From Comamonadaceae bacterium (lineage in GTDB: Bacteria; Pseudomonadota; Gammaproteobacteria; Burkholderiales; Burkholderiaceae_C), in NCBI GenBank assembly GCA_947373185.1, contig CANBWP010000002.1, forward strand, positions 124,001 to 188,000: 64,000 bases of DNA, given 5' to 3'. The notes under the pieces were generated by a model that did no database searches, was not told the origin of the DNA, and saw nothing but the letters and a program-made list of their open reading frames with translations. Shown one piece after another: positions 39,094-47,547 of the stretch. Both the position numbers and the translations under genes were made by a program. Each line of letters starts with the position of its first letter. The first letter of the stretch is position 1.

Positions 39094-40170
39094 TCACGGT
39101 TTCACGCGTTCTGCCACAGCCTGCCCTAACTCAATCACCGCCATCGCGTAATAGCTGCTCCAGTTGTAGCGCGTGATGGCATAGAAGTTGTCAGTGCCGG
39201 CCACATAGCTGGGAGGGTCATCGCCATTGAGTAACTCAATCAAAGCCAAAGGGCCCGTGTGCGCCAATGCTTCAAGGTCCAACACAGCGCCTTTGGCCAC
39301 AAAGCTGCCCACGCTGAACGTCGGCAAGATGTCCGGCGCCATCAGCGCATCCATGTCGAGTTGTTCTCGATTGAAAGTAACAGGGAAGTGGGTGGGCATG
39401 CCGGACTTCCACTGGAAGGCCTTGAAGTAGTTGGCCACCGAGCCAATGACATCGGCGGTGTTGTTGAACAAGTCGATGTGCTGGTCGCCATCAAAGTCCA
39501 CCGCAAACTTGGCCCAGCTAGACGGCATGAACTGAGGCAAACCCAAGGCGCCTGCATAGCTGCCTTTGATGTTGGCCGGTTTGATTTTTTCTTGGTGGGA
39601 CAGTACCAAAAACTGCGCCAATTCTTTGGAGAAAAAGGCTTGCCTTTCTGAGGCTCTCGGATGTTCTTTGGGGAAATCGAAGGTGAGGGTGCTGAGCGCA
39701 TCCAGGGTCCGAAAATTGCCCGTGTGTTGACCATAGAAAGTTTCGACGCCAATGATGCCAACGACCAGCCAAGCTGGCACGCCATAAGTTTGCTCGGCTT
39801 TCTCCAGGGTGACCCGATTGGTTCTCCAAAATTCAACACCAGCCTGAATGCGCTTGGGTTCAATGAACCTTGCTTGGTAAGCTGCCCAGTTTTTCTTGTT
39901 CACTTGGGTGGGGGGCAGAATCAGTTTGGAAATGCTGGGAATCAAGCGTGCCTGCGCCAATTGGGCTTTGACCCATTTGACGTCGAGCTGATTGTCTTTC
40001 GCCATTTGTTCGGCCCAGAGCGCCACATCTTTGCGCTTGGCATAGGAAGGTCCGGGCGAGGTGCTGGGTGCACTGATTTTGGATTTGTGCTTGTTCTTGC
40101 CCTCGGCCGCATGAAGACCCGCAGAAAAAGCGATGCAAAAACAAGTCAGAATCAAAGGCAAAATGCGCAT
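39094..40170 (-). CDS. mltB: lytic murein transglycosylase B
   Basis: Cleaves the MurNAc-GlcNAc bond of peptidoglycan, producing anhydro-MurNAc ends. 358 residues with an N-terminal signal peptide (LILTCFCIAFSAGLHA); no lipobox is clear, so it may be a soluble periplasmic form. Catalytic Glu143 lies in GIIGVETFYGQ, and the substrate groove segment SYAGALGLPQFMPSSW and the EF-hand-like DFDGDQHIDLFN are present. The C-terminal YNWSSYYAMAVIELG is typical. Divergent from the HDAC-like gene; convergent with the orphan ATPase. Confidence 0.93.
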   Translation of the reverse strand: MRILPLILTCFCIAFSAGLHAAEGKNKHKSKISAPSTSPGPSYAKRKDVALWAEQMAKDNQLDVKWVKAQLAQARLIPSISKLILPPTQVNKKNWAAYQARFIEPKRIQAGVEFWRTNRVTLEKAEQTYGVPAWLVVGIIGVETFYGQHTGNFRTLDALSTLTFDFPKEHPRASERQAFFSKELAQFLVLSHQEKIKPANIKGSYAGALGLPQFMPSSWAKFAVDFDGDQHIDLFNNTADVIGSVANYFKAFQWKSGMPTHFPVTFNREQLDMDALMAPDILPTFSVGSFVAKGAVLDLEALAHTGPLALIELLNGDDPPSYVAGTDNFYAITRYNWSSYYAMAVIELGQAVAERVKP

Positions 40171-40258
40171 GCCTTGAGTTTAGCCGTGGAATGCTGACAG
40201 GGTGTCGTGATAAGCTGGAATCCTTGAACGTTTGATTTGACCTTTTACAAAGTTATCC

Positions 40259-41212
40259 ATGGGCGCCACAGGCTATTTCACACATTCGGATTGTCGCCTT
40301 CATGAAATGGGCGAGGGCCACCCAGAGTGTCCGCAGCGGCTAGATGCCATCGAAGATCGCTTGCTCATCACGGGTCTCGACCACGCTTTAGACCGCCGCG
40401 AGCCAGCGCCTGCCTCCTTGGCTGACATTGAGTTGGCGCATGGCCGCATGTACGTGGCCTCACTGCGGGGGTTGAGCGACGCCTTGGTGGAAGACATGCA
40501 AGCCGGTGGCCCCTCTCACTCTGCCTTGGACCCTGATACCTCGATCAACTCGCACACATGGAAGGCTGCCCTGCGTTCTGTGGGGGCAGCATTAGAGGCG
40601 ACCGATGCGGTCATGGCCGGCGAATTGGAAAACGCTTTTTGTGCCATTCGGCCGCCAGGGCATCACGCTGGCCATGACAAGGCCATGGGCTTTTGCTTTT
40701 TCAACAACGTGGCCATTGCGGCCAAGTACGCTCTGGAGCGGCACGGCTTGCAGAGAGTGGCCATCGTTGACTTTGATGTGCACCATGGCAACGGCACTGA
40801 AGACATCGTGGCGGGAGACGAGCGCATTTTGATGGTGAGCTTTTACCAACACCCGTTTTACCCAGAGGGCGGTGCTTTAAAACACGACGCCAACCTGGTC
40901 AATTTGCCAGTGCCGGCCTACACCCGCGGCATGGACATTCGGGAACTGATTGACATGATGTGGATGCCTCGTCTGGAAGCCCATCGCCCAGAGTTGATTT
41001 TCATCAGCGCCGGTTTTGATGCGCACCGCGAGGACGACATGGGGCAGCTGGGCTTGGTCGAGCAAGACTATGTGTGGATCACCCAACGCATCAAGGATGT
41101 GGCGCTCAAATACGCCAAGGGCCGCATCGTGAGCTGCCTAGAAGGTGGTTACAACCTCAGCGCTTTGTCGCGCAGTGTTGAAGCACACATCCGTGTGTTG
41201 GCCGACGTTTGA
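40259..41212 (+). CDS. histone deacetylase-like amidohydrolase
   Basis: A 317-residue zinc amidohydrolase of the bacterial HDAC/acetylpolyamine amidohydrolase/AcuC family. Motifs: GHPECPQRL, IRPPGHHAGHDKAMGFCFFNN (catalytic His pair), VDFDVHHGNGTEDI and SAGFDAHRED (zinc ligands) and the C-terminal EGGYN. Likely substrates are acetylated polyamines, lysines or other small amides; which one cannot be told. Divergent from mltB. The MscS gene follows 35 bases later on the same strand, with no evident functional link. Confidence 0.92.
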   Translation: MGATGYFTHSDCRLHEMGEGHPECPQRLDAIEDRLLITGLDHALDRREPAPASLADIELAHGRMYVASLRGLSDALVEDMQAGGPSHSALDPDTSINSHTWKAALRSVGAALEATDAVMAGELENAFCAIRPPGHHAGHDKAMGFCFFNNVAIAAKYALERHGLQRVAIVDFDVHHGNGTEDIVAGDERILMVSFYQHPFYPEGGALKHDANLVNLPVPAYTRGMDIRELIDMMWMPRLEAHRPELIFISAGFDAHREDDMGQLGLVEQDYVWITQRIKDVALKYAKGRIVSCLEGGYNLSALSRSVEAHIRVLADV

Positions 41213-41247
41213 GACCCCTCTCAAGATTGACTGAATGAGGCCCTGAA

Positions 41248-42516
41248 TTGATCAAAGTTCCCAACATGATGAACGACCCTGCCGTGTGGTGGGACAGTTT
41301 GAATTCACAGGAGGCCATTCAAGAGGTGCTGCTGTTTGCCGCCTGCATTGCAGTGGCCGGTGTCTTGGTTTGGTTGGTCAGACGATCTACAAGGGCTTGG
41401 ACGCTGTCTGTGTTGCTGGGTCGCAATTTGGTCGATGGTGTTTTGTTCCCCACGCTCTTACTTGGTCTGGTGTTTGGCACGCGAGCCGTTTGGGGGCGAG
41501 GTCATCCGCTTTGGATTTTTGATTTTTTGGTGCCGGTGTGCGTGTCTTTGGCCGGCATTCGTTTGGGGGTCAAAGTATTGCAAGCCACCTTCAAAAATTC
41601 TGATTGGATCAGACCTGTCGAACGAAGCTTGTCTTGGCTGGCTTGGGGCGCCGTGGTGCTCTGGCTCACAGGACTTCTGCCCATGATTTTGGAGGAGCTC
41701 GATCAAATTCATTGGACAGTAGGCACGTCGCATCTGTCGGTTCGCACACTGATTGAAGGAGGCTTGACGGCTGGCGTGGTCATGCTGCTCACCCTTTGGA
41801 TGTCGTCGGCAATTGAAGCGCGTTTGCTTAAATCTTCTTCGGGCAGTGAGTTGTCTTTGCGCAAAGCCGTGAGCAACGCTGTGACTTCTTTGTTGATGTT
41901 CGTGGGCTTGATGTTGTCCTTGTCCGCAGTGGGCATTGACCTGACGGCGCTTTCGGTGCTGGGCGGGGCTGTGGGTGTGGGCATTGGCTTTGGTTTGCAA
42001 AAACTGGCGGCCAATTACGTCAGCGGTTTTGTCATCTTGGCTGAGCGCAGCATGCGCATTGGCGACAGTGTCAAGGTCGATGGCTTTGAGGGGCGCATCA
42101 CCGACATCAAGGCACGATACACCGTCATTCGTGCGCCCAATGGCCGGGAGTCCATCGTGCCCAATGAGATGCTGATCAACAGCCGCGTTGAAAATTTGTC
42201 ATTGGCAGATTCACGCGTCCTTCAAAGCACCAGCGTGTCGGTGGCCTATGGCAGCGATGTCCCCTTGGTGATGGGTTTGCTCAAACAAGCTTGTGAAGCA
42301 CAAGCGCGGGTGCTAGCGGAGCCTGCGCCATTTGTGACCTTGACCAATTTTGGTGCTGATGGCTTGGAATTTGGTGTGCACTATTGGATGGACGAGCAAC
42401 ACGCAGGGGTGCTGACCTTGCGGTCTGACATCAACGTGGACATCTTGAAGGTCCTGCAAGCCAACGGCATTGAAATTCCGTTTCCGCAACGCGTGGTTCA
42501 CACGCGTCCCAGTTAA
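41248..42516 (+). CDS. MscS-family mechanosensitive channel
   Basis: A 422-residue membrane protein with about five to six N-terminal helices (residues 25-215) and a MscS core. The pore helix is Gly/Ala-rich (LGGAVGVGIGFGLQKLAANYVSGF), followed by the beta domain (ERSMRIGDSVKVDGFEG) and the vestibule region (NEMLINSRVENLSL). Longer than E. coli MscS because of extra helices, as in YbdG/YnaI-type relatives. TTG at 41248 has GAGG eight bases upstream; ATG 41266 or 41269 are alternatives without a site. Role: pressure release on hypo-osmotic shock. Confidence 0.88.
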   Translation: MIKVPNMMNDPAVWWDSLNSQEAIQEVLLFAACIAVAGVLVWLVRRSTRAWTLSVLLGRNLVDGVLFPTLLLGLVFGTRAVWGRGHPLWIFDFLVPVCVSLAGIRLGVKVLQATFKNSDWIRPVERSLSWLAWGAVVLWLTGLLPMILEELDQIHWTVGTSHLSVRTLIEGGLTAGVVMLLTLWMSSAIEARLLKSSSGSELSLRKAVSNAVTSLLMFVGLMLSLSAVGIDLTALSVLGGAVGVGIGFGLQKLAANYVSGFVILAERSMRIGDSVKVDGFEGRITDIKARYTVIRAPNGRESIVPNEMLINSRVENLSLADSRVLQSTSVSVAYGSDVPLVMGLLKQACEAQARVLAEPAPFVTLTNFGADGLEFGVHYWMDEQHAGVLTLRSDINVDILKVLQANGIEIPFPQRVVHTRPS

Positions 42517-42563
42517 GTGGCCAGAATGGGGACAGGCCCGACCGAAGGCCAGTGCCATGGGCT

Positions 42564-43514
42564 TCATGCCGCTGAGGCGCCATGCAGTTTGGCGCGCAAG
42601 ACTTGCGCGCAGAGGCTGACAGCCATGTTGGCTTCGTCGATGACGCGGCCCATGGTGATGAAACCATGAATCTGCCGCTCAAAACACACATACTGCGCCG
42701 GCACACCAGCCGTTGACAAAGCATCGGCATACATCAGGCCTTCATCACGCAGCGGGTCAAAGCCCGCGGTCATGATGAATGCGGGGGGCAAATTGGCGTG
42801 GCTTTCAGCCAATTGCGGTGCGGCACGCCAATCGTTGGCGTCCTCGCGGTGACGCAAGTAGTTTTCTGTGTAGTACGCAATCGAGTCTTGCGTGAGCATG
42901 TAGCCCTTGCCATTGGCATGGAAGGACGGCGTATCGGGCCACATCAGGGTGGCGGGGTAGATGAGCAACTGAAACGCAGGTTGAATGGCCTGACTGCGAA
43001 GTCCGAGACAGGCCGCGGCCGACAAGTTGCCACCGGCGCTGTCACCGCCAATGGCAATCCGCTTGGCATCAATGCCCAGGTCGGCAGCGTGCTGTGCAGT
43101 CCATTCAAATGCAGCCACGGTGTCCTCGTAGGCTGCTGGAAATTTGTGTTCAGGGCCCATGCGGTAGTCAACAGACACCACCACCACATCGGCTTGCAGG
43201 CACAAGCTTCGGCACAGCACATCATGGGTGTCCAAGTCGCCAATTGTCCAACCGCCGCCGTGAACATAGACCAATGCGGGCACAATTTTTTGTGTTTGTG
43301 CAGAAAACGGGTGGTACACCCGCACTGGCACCTTCACGCCTTGGTGAGACACCTCATGGTCTTGTACTTTGTAGACTTCTGGGGCATCGGGTTGGGTGAA
43401 TGAGCGGCGCGCCCGATAGGATTCGCGAGCCTCCACAGGGGTGAGGGTGTTAACTGGCGGCACACCTTTGTCTGCCATCAGTTGCATCAGGGCTTTCGCT
43501 TGGGGATCTAGCAT
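42564..43514 (-). CDS. alpha/beta hydrolase, hormone-sensitive lipase family
   Basis: A 316-residue esterase. The oxyanion motif is HGGGW (VYVHGGGWTIGD), the nucleophile elbow is GGDSAGGNLS, and the acid and His are in TAGFDPLRDEG and RQIHGFITM. Cytoplasmic, no signal peptide. Such enzymes hydrolyse short-chain esters. It is 31 bases downstream of the TRAP permease gene dctM on the same strand, so it may process what that transporter imports. The substrate is unknown. Confidence 0.9.
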   Translation of the reverse strand: MLDPQAKALMQLMADKGVPPVNTLTPVEARESYRARRSFTQPDAPEVYKVQDHEVSHQGVKVPVRVYHPFSAQTQKIVPALVYVHGGGWTIGDLDTHDVLCRSLCLQADVVVVSVDYRMGPEHKFPAAYEDTVAAFEWTAQHAADLGIDAKRIAIGGDSAGGNLSAAACLGLRSQAIQPAFQLLIYPATLMWPDTPSFHANGKGYMLTQDSIAYYTENYLRHREDANDWRAAPQLAESHANLPPAFIMTAGFDPLRDEGLMYADALSTAGVPAQYVCFERQIHGFITMGRVIDEANMAVSLCAQVLRAKLHGASAA

Positions 43515-43545
43515 GGCACGGCTTTCTGTGGGTTGGTCAGGATGT

Positions 43546-44841
43546 TTAAGAAGTCATCAAGGAAGGCAGGTACAAGCTGAGCGATGGAAACAACAGCAAG
43601 ATACCCAAGGTGATGATTTGCATGCCTACAAACGGCCAGCAACCGCGAAAGATGGTGCCCAAGCCAACCCTGGGCAACAAGGTGTTGAGCACAAACAAGT
43701 TCATGCCCACGGGCGGTGAGATCAACCCAATTTGAATGACCATCACGATCAGCACGCCAAACCAAACAGGATCAAAGCCGAGTTGAACCACAATGGGGAA
43801 AAACAGGGGAATGGTCAACAAAACCATGGTCAACTCTTCCATGACCGTGCCCAAGATGATGTAGATCAGCATCATGGCGCCCACCACCATGATGGGCGAC
43901 AGTCCCAGGTGCGTGATCCATTCTTTCAAGTCGCCAGGCATGGTGGTGAAGTTCACAAAGTTGGCAAAGATGGTGGCTGCAATCAGCAGCGTGAACAGCA
44001 TGCCGGTGGTGCGTGCAGACTCTACCAAGATGTCAATGAGTGATTCCCAGCTTAGGGCGCTGCGTGCCCATGCAAACAAGAAGGCGCCAGCTGCGCCCAT
44101 GCCCGCACCTTCCGTGGCTGTGAAAATGCCGCCATAAATGCCGCCTAGCACCACAATGACCAAAAGCAGAACCCCCCAGATGCCGCGCAGTGCCGCCATG
44201 CGTTGGCCCCATGTGAATTTTTCACCGGCGGGTGCGTGCTCAGGATCGCGGGAGGTCATGATGACCACGGCCACCATGAGCAGGATGGCTGTCAAGATGC
44301 CAGGAATGACGCCGGCTGCAAAAAGTTTGCCGATGTGTGTCTCGGTCACGATGCCGTAAATCACCATGATGGTGGAGGGTGGAATCATGATGCCCAAAGT
44401 GCCGCCCGCCGCAATGACACCGGTCGACAAGGCGTCGCTGTAACCCAGTTTTTTCATGGAGGGGTAAGCCACTTTGCTCATGGTAGCTGCTGTCGCAATG
44501 GACGAGCCACAAATGGCACCAAAGCCAGCGCAAGCTGCGATGGTGGCGTGTGCCAAACCGCCACGACGATGACCAATGAAGGTGTAGGCTGCGTGGAAAA
44601 GTTCATGGGCCAAGCCAGCGCGGGCCACAAAATTGCCCATCAAAATGAACAAGGGGATGACGGAGAGGGTGTAGGCAAATCCGGTTTCTTGCACCACTTG
44701 TGCGGTGCTGGCCAAAGCAGGCAGCCAGCCTCGCGTCAGGCCAATGCCCACGATGCCAACCAAACCCATCGAAAAAGCCAAGGGCATGCGCAACAGGGCC
44801 AATCCAAAGATGGCAATGAAGCCAATGAGGGCTTCCGTCAC
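43546..44841 (-). CDS. dctM: TRAP transporter large permease subunit (DctM)
   Basis: The 12-helix membrane subunit of a Na+-driven tripartite ATP-independent periplasmic transporter. 431 residues from the GTG at 44841, which overlaps the dctQ stop as GTGA. The longer track start at 44922 is inside dctQ. Family segments: FILMGNFVARAGLAHELF, FGAICGSSIATAATMSKVA, GGTLGIMIPPSTIMVIYGI and GLISPPVGMNLFVLN. Partner of the adjacent dctQ and dctP products. Substrate is probably an organic acid; it is not readable from sequence. Confidence 0.94.
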   Translation of the reverse strand: MTEALIGFIAIFGLALLRMPLAFSMGLVGIVGIGLTRGWLPALASTAQVVQETGFAYTLSVIPLFILMGNFVARAGLAHELFHAAYTFIGHRRGGLAHATIAACAGFGAICGSSIATAATMSKVAYPSMKKLGYSDALSTGVIAAGGTLGIMIPPSTIMVIYGIVTETHIGKLFAAGVIPGILTAILLMVAVVIMTSRDPEHAPAGEKFTWGQRMAALRGIWGVLLLVIVVLGGIYGGIFTATEGAGMGAAGAFLFAWARSALSWESLIDILVESARTTGMLFTLLIAATIFANFVNFTTMPGDLKEWITHLGLSPIMVVGAMMLIYIILGTVMEELTMVLLTIPLFFPIVVQLGFDPVWFGVLIVMVIQIGLISPPVGMNLFVLNTLLPRVGLGTIFRGCWPFVGMQIITLGILLLFPSLSLYLPSLMTS

Positions 44842-45323
44842 AGCACGCCCCCTTCGGATTCTTCCTCGGCCAAAAGGGGCTGGAAGACCAAAATCAAATG
44901 CACGATGCCAGCCAATGCACACATGAAGCCCATGCCCATGATGAAGGGCGCTTTGGCAATTTTGAGTTGGGCGGTGGTCTCGCCAAACGAGGCGAAATCA
45001 ATGCCCGTTGACATCATCAGCCACCCTAAAGCCAACAAGGCCAGACTGCAAAATAAGTTGACCAGTGCTTTTTGGAATTTGACGAAGTGAACGGGCCAAA
45101 AACTGTCCAGAGAATCGAATACGACGTGTTCGCCTTTGCGCGATACCAGGGGCAGGGCGCCAAAAATCACGACGACCATGAGCAATTCCGTGAGCTCCAA
45201 AGAGCCCGTGATGGAGTGGTCTAAAAGTTTTCGACCGGTGACGTCAAAAAAGGTCAGCACCATGATGGCGAACAGTGCCAGCCCTGAAATCAGGCTGCAA
45301 AGTCGGTCAAGAAATTTGTTCAC
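44838..45323 (-). CDS. dctQ: TRAP transporter small permease subunit (DctQ)
   Basis: A 161-residue, four-helix membrane protein of the DctQ family. Typical features are the first helix (LISGLALFAIMVLTFFDVTGRKLL) and the segment LELTELLMVVVIFGALPLVSRKGEHV. The start is GTG (45323), with GGA about nine bases upstream. Separated from dctP by 91 bases that contain an intrinsic terminator, and overlapping dctM at its end. Confidence 0.92.
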   Translation of the reverse strand: MNKFLDRLCSLISGLALFAIMVLTFFDVTGRKLLDHSITGSLELTELLMVVVIFGALPLVSRKGEHVVFDSLDSFWPVHFVKFQKALVNLFCSLALLALGWLMMSTGIDFASFGETTAQLKIAKAPFIMGMGFMCALAGIVHLILVFQPLLAEEESEGGVL

Positions 45324-45345
45324 GCGATCAATTCCAATAGGTCAC

Positions 45346-45374
45346 AAAAAACGGTACCAGTTTGACAGGTACCG
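45346..45374 (-). terminator. intercistronic terminator between dctP and dctQ
   Basis: Read on the minus strand: CGGTACC, nine-base loop, GGTACCG, then TTTTTT. A perfect 7-base stem with a U-run, 41 bases after the dctP stop and about 23 bases before the dctQ start. It should let only a fraction of transcripts continue into dctQM, giving excess binding protein. Confidence 0.85.
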
Positions 45375-45414
45375 CTTTCACTTGAATGACAAACGCAATG
45401 AGTGTCAGATGCCA

Positions 45415-46431
45415 TCACTTTTCAAATTTGGCAATTTCTGCGCGGAACTCAGCCAAGACTTTGGCGGGATCTTTCAAGCCTTTGGCCTTGGATGCTGCCA
45501 CCCAGTTTTGTTCCAAAGCTTGTGTCTTGGCTTTCACATCTGTCACAAACTTGGCATCCGCTTTGGTGATCACCACATTGTTGACTTGCATGAGGGCAAA
45601 TGCGCGGCGGTCCACTTTGTCCCAGCCACGTCCAAAAATACGGGCCGCTGTTTCGCCAGAGATGTCGTCCACAGCTTTTTTGTCTTCAGCCGACATCTTG
45701 TCGTACTTGGCTGGGTTCATCATGAACACAAAGCTGGTGTTGTACAGACCGCCTGGAAAGGTGGTTGCGTGCTTGATGATCTTGTCAATCTTGAAGGACT
45801 CGGTGGACTCGGCAGGGAACAAGGTGCCGTCCATGACGCCTGAAGAGAGCAGTTCGTAGGAGTCGGGTGCGGGTTTGAGCGTCGCGTTCATGTTCAAGGC
45901 TTTTGACATGTCGTTCACCATGCCGCCACCAACGCGGAACTTCAAACCGGACAAATCTTCGACCTTGGCGATGGGGCGCTTGACGTTAAAAACAATGCCT
46001 GGGCCGTGCGAGAAAAGGGCGAGCACTTTGACGCCTTGGTGTTCTGCTGCGAATTCTGGATATTTGCTGGTGACGCGACTCAAAGCAACAGAAATGGATT
46101 CAGCGCTGTTCCCCAAAAATGGCAATTCGGTCATTTGAGTGTGCACAAAACGACCTGGGGTGTATCCATGCACGGTGAATGACAAATCAGCCAAGCCATT
46201 TTTGACCGCATCGTAAGTGCCGGGCGCAGGCGTCACGCCGCGGGGCAAGATGTTGCACTTGATGCGGCCTTTGGTATTGTTCTCGAGCAGATCGCACCAT
46301 TCTTTTTGGGCCATGGAGGTCGTGTGGGTGGGGGGCAACCAACTGGAGACGGTCAGAACCGTTTGAGCTTGAGTTTGAGACGCCCATGTGGCCAGCGCAA
46401 GGACGGCAACGGATAAATGTGACTTTTTCAT
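45415..46431 (-). CDS. dctP: TRAP transporter substrate-binding protein (DctP)
   Basis: A 338-residue periplasmic receptor with a Sec signal cleaved after SQTQA. The mature protein starts QTVLTVSSWLPPTH. Family landmarks are LPRGVTPAPGTYDAVKNGLADLSF, VEDLSGLKFRVGGG with the arginine that usually contacts the ligand carboxylate, and LLSSGVMDGTLFP. Ligand: a carboxylate is expected, identity unknown. First gene of dctP-dctQ-dctM-esterase. Divergent from etfB across a 298-base gap with two palindromes. Confidence 0.93.
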   Translation of the reverse strand: MKKSHLSVAVLALATWASQTQAQTVLTVSSWLPPTHTTSMAQKEWCDLLENNTKGRIKCNILPRGVTPAPGTYDAVKNGLADLSFTVHGYTPGRFVHTQMTELPFLGNSAESISVALSRVTSKYPEFAAEHQGVKVLALFSHGPGIVFNVKRPIAKVEDLSGLKFRVGGGMVNDMSKALNMNATLKPAPDSYELLSSGVMDGTLFPAESTESFKIDKIIKHATTFPGGLYNTSFVFMMNPAKYDKMSAEDKKAVDDISGETAARIFGRGWDKVDRRAFALMQVNNVVITKADAKFVTDVKAKTQALEQNWVAASKAKGLKDPAKVLAEFRAEIAKFEK

Positions 46432-46533
46432 ACCAAGGTTCCGTTCATTGAATGTGAGGTGCAGCCAGCCTGCGTCTATCTTCAGGGCAGGCGCTTAATG
46501 CCCTGCCACTCTCATCCTATCTTCAATTAGCCA

Positions 46534-46547
46534 ACCGATTGGTCGGT
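46534..46547. promoter_or_regulatory. ACCGA-ttgg-TCGGT palindrome
   Basis: A 14-base inverted repeat with 5-base arms, nested with CCAACCGATTGG, about 103 bases upstream of dctP and 24 bases upstream of the predicted etfB -35 box. The form resembles TetR-family operators. It could act on dctP, etfBA or both. Confidence 0.5.
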
Positions 46548-46570
46548 GAATTCCCGAGGTTTTCTGGATT

Positions 46571-46599
46571 TTTACAAACTGTGCACCGGCTCCTATAAA
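46571..46599 (+). promoter_or_regulatory. sigma70-type promoter for etfBA
   Basis: TTTACA, 17-base spacer, TATAAA. Transcription would start near 46606, giving a leader of about 124 bases that includes the 22-base palindrome at 46660. Confidence 0.65.
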
Positions 46600-46659
46600 A
46601 TCTGAACGATCGTGCTTTTTTGTGCTGAGGGCTTGAGAAAATCACTTTATGAGGCAAAA

Positions 46660-46681
46660 TTGACGTTTACGTTAACGTCAA
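46660..46681. promoter_or_regulatory. TTGACGTT...AACGTCAA palindrome in the etfB leader
   Basis: A 22-base near-perfect palindrome: 8-base arms TTGACGTT / AACGTCAA around TACGTT, with one mismatched pair. It resembles, from memory and unverified, the MerR-type LiuR operators of proteobacterial branched-chain and fatty acid catabolism genes. Regulation of etfBA-acyl-CoA dehydrogenase by such a factor would make sense. No regulator gene is in the window. Confidence 0.6.
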
Positions 46682-46729
46682 TCATGTGCAAGCCGTTAGC
46701 CAGCCGTTTTTTTTCTTGGAGATTAGGCA

Positions 46730-47479
46730 ATGAAAATTCTTGTTCCCGTGAAGCGGGTTGTCGACTACAACGTGAAAGTGCGCGTCAAATCAGATGGCAC
46801 GGGCGTTGATATAGCAAACGTGAAAATGAGCATGAACCCGTTTGACGAAATTGCGGTTGAAGAAGCGGTTCGCTTGAAAGAGAAGGGCATTGCCACGGAA
46901 GTGATTGCCGTCTCTTGTGGCGTGACACAGTGCCAAGAAACTTTGCGCACTGCCATGGCCATTGGTGCCGATCGCGGTATCTTGGTGGAAACCACTGAAG
47001 AATTGCAGCCTTTGGCCGTGGCCAAATTGCTCAAGGCCTTGGTCGACAAAGAGCAACCTGGTTTGATCATCTTGGGCAAGCAAGCCATTGACGATGATTG
47101 CAACCAAACCGGTCAAATGTTGGCGGCCTTGGCCGACTTGCCACAAGCCACTTTCGCCTCCAAAGTGGAAGTGCTTGACGGCAAAGCGCAAGTGACACGC
47201 GAAGTGGATGGCGGCTTGGAAGTCTTGTCTTTGTCCATGCCAGCAGTCATCACCACCGACTTGCGTTTGAACGAGCCGCGCTATGTGACGCTGCCCAACA
47301 TCATGAAGGCGAAGAAAAAACAACTCGACATTTTCAAGCCTGAAGATTTGGGTGTGCATGTTGCGCCTCGCATCGCAACCCTCAAAGTGTCTGAGCCACC
47401 TAAGCGCTCTGCCGGTATCAAGGTGCCCGATGTGGCGACATTGGTGGATAAGTTGAAGAACGTTTCGAAGGTTATCTAA
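46730..47479 (+). CDS. etfB: electron transfer flavoprotein beta subunit
   Basis: Half of the ETF heterodimer that takes electrons from acyl-CoA dehydrogenases and passes them to ETF-quinone oxidoreductase. 249 residues: [43 protein letters not shown] and the AMP-binding signature [25 protein letters not shown] region are family hallmarks. A GGAG site lies about ten bases upstream. etfA follows after 68 bases, and an acyl-CoA dehydrogenase gene comes after that, so electron donor and carrier are co-located. Confidence 0.97.
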   Translation: MKILVPVKRVVDYNVKVRVKSDGTGVDIANVKMSMNPFDEIAVEEAVRLKEKGIATEVIAVSCGVTQCQETLRTAMAIGADRGILVETTEELQPLAVAKLLKALVDKEQPGLIILGKQAIDDDCNQTGQMLAALADLPQATFASKVEVLDGKAQVTREVDGGLEVLSLSMPAVITTDLRLNEPRYVTLPNIMKAKKKQLDIFKPEDLGVHVAPRIATLKVSEPPKRSAGIKVPDVATLVDKLKNVSKVI

Positions 47480-47547
47480 TAACTTTGCGGGACAGACCAA
47501 GATTTGCGTCGCAATTTGCTCTGTCCTCAACTGATTAAGGAAATATC

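Noticed and set aside
45324-46431. Tandem TRAP and Bug receptors as one transport system
   Set aside because: The Bug-family protein at 3621 is more than 40 kb away from the TRAP operon and belongs to a different transporter class.
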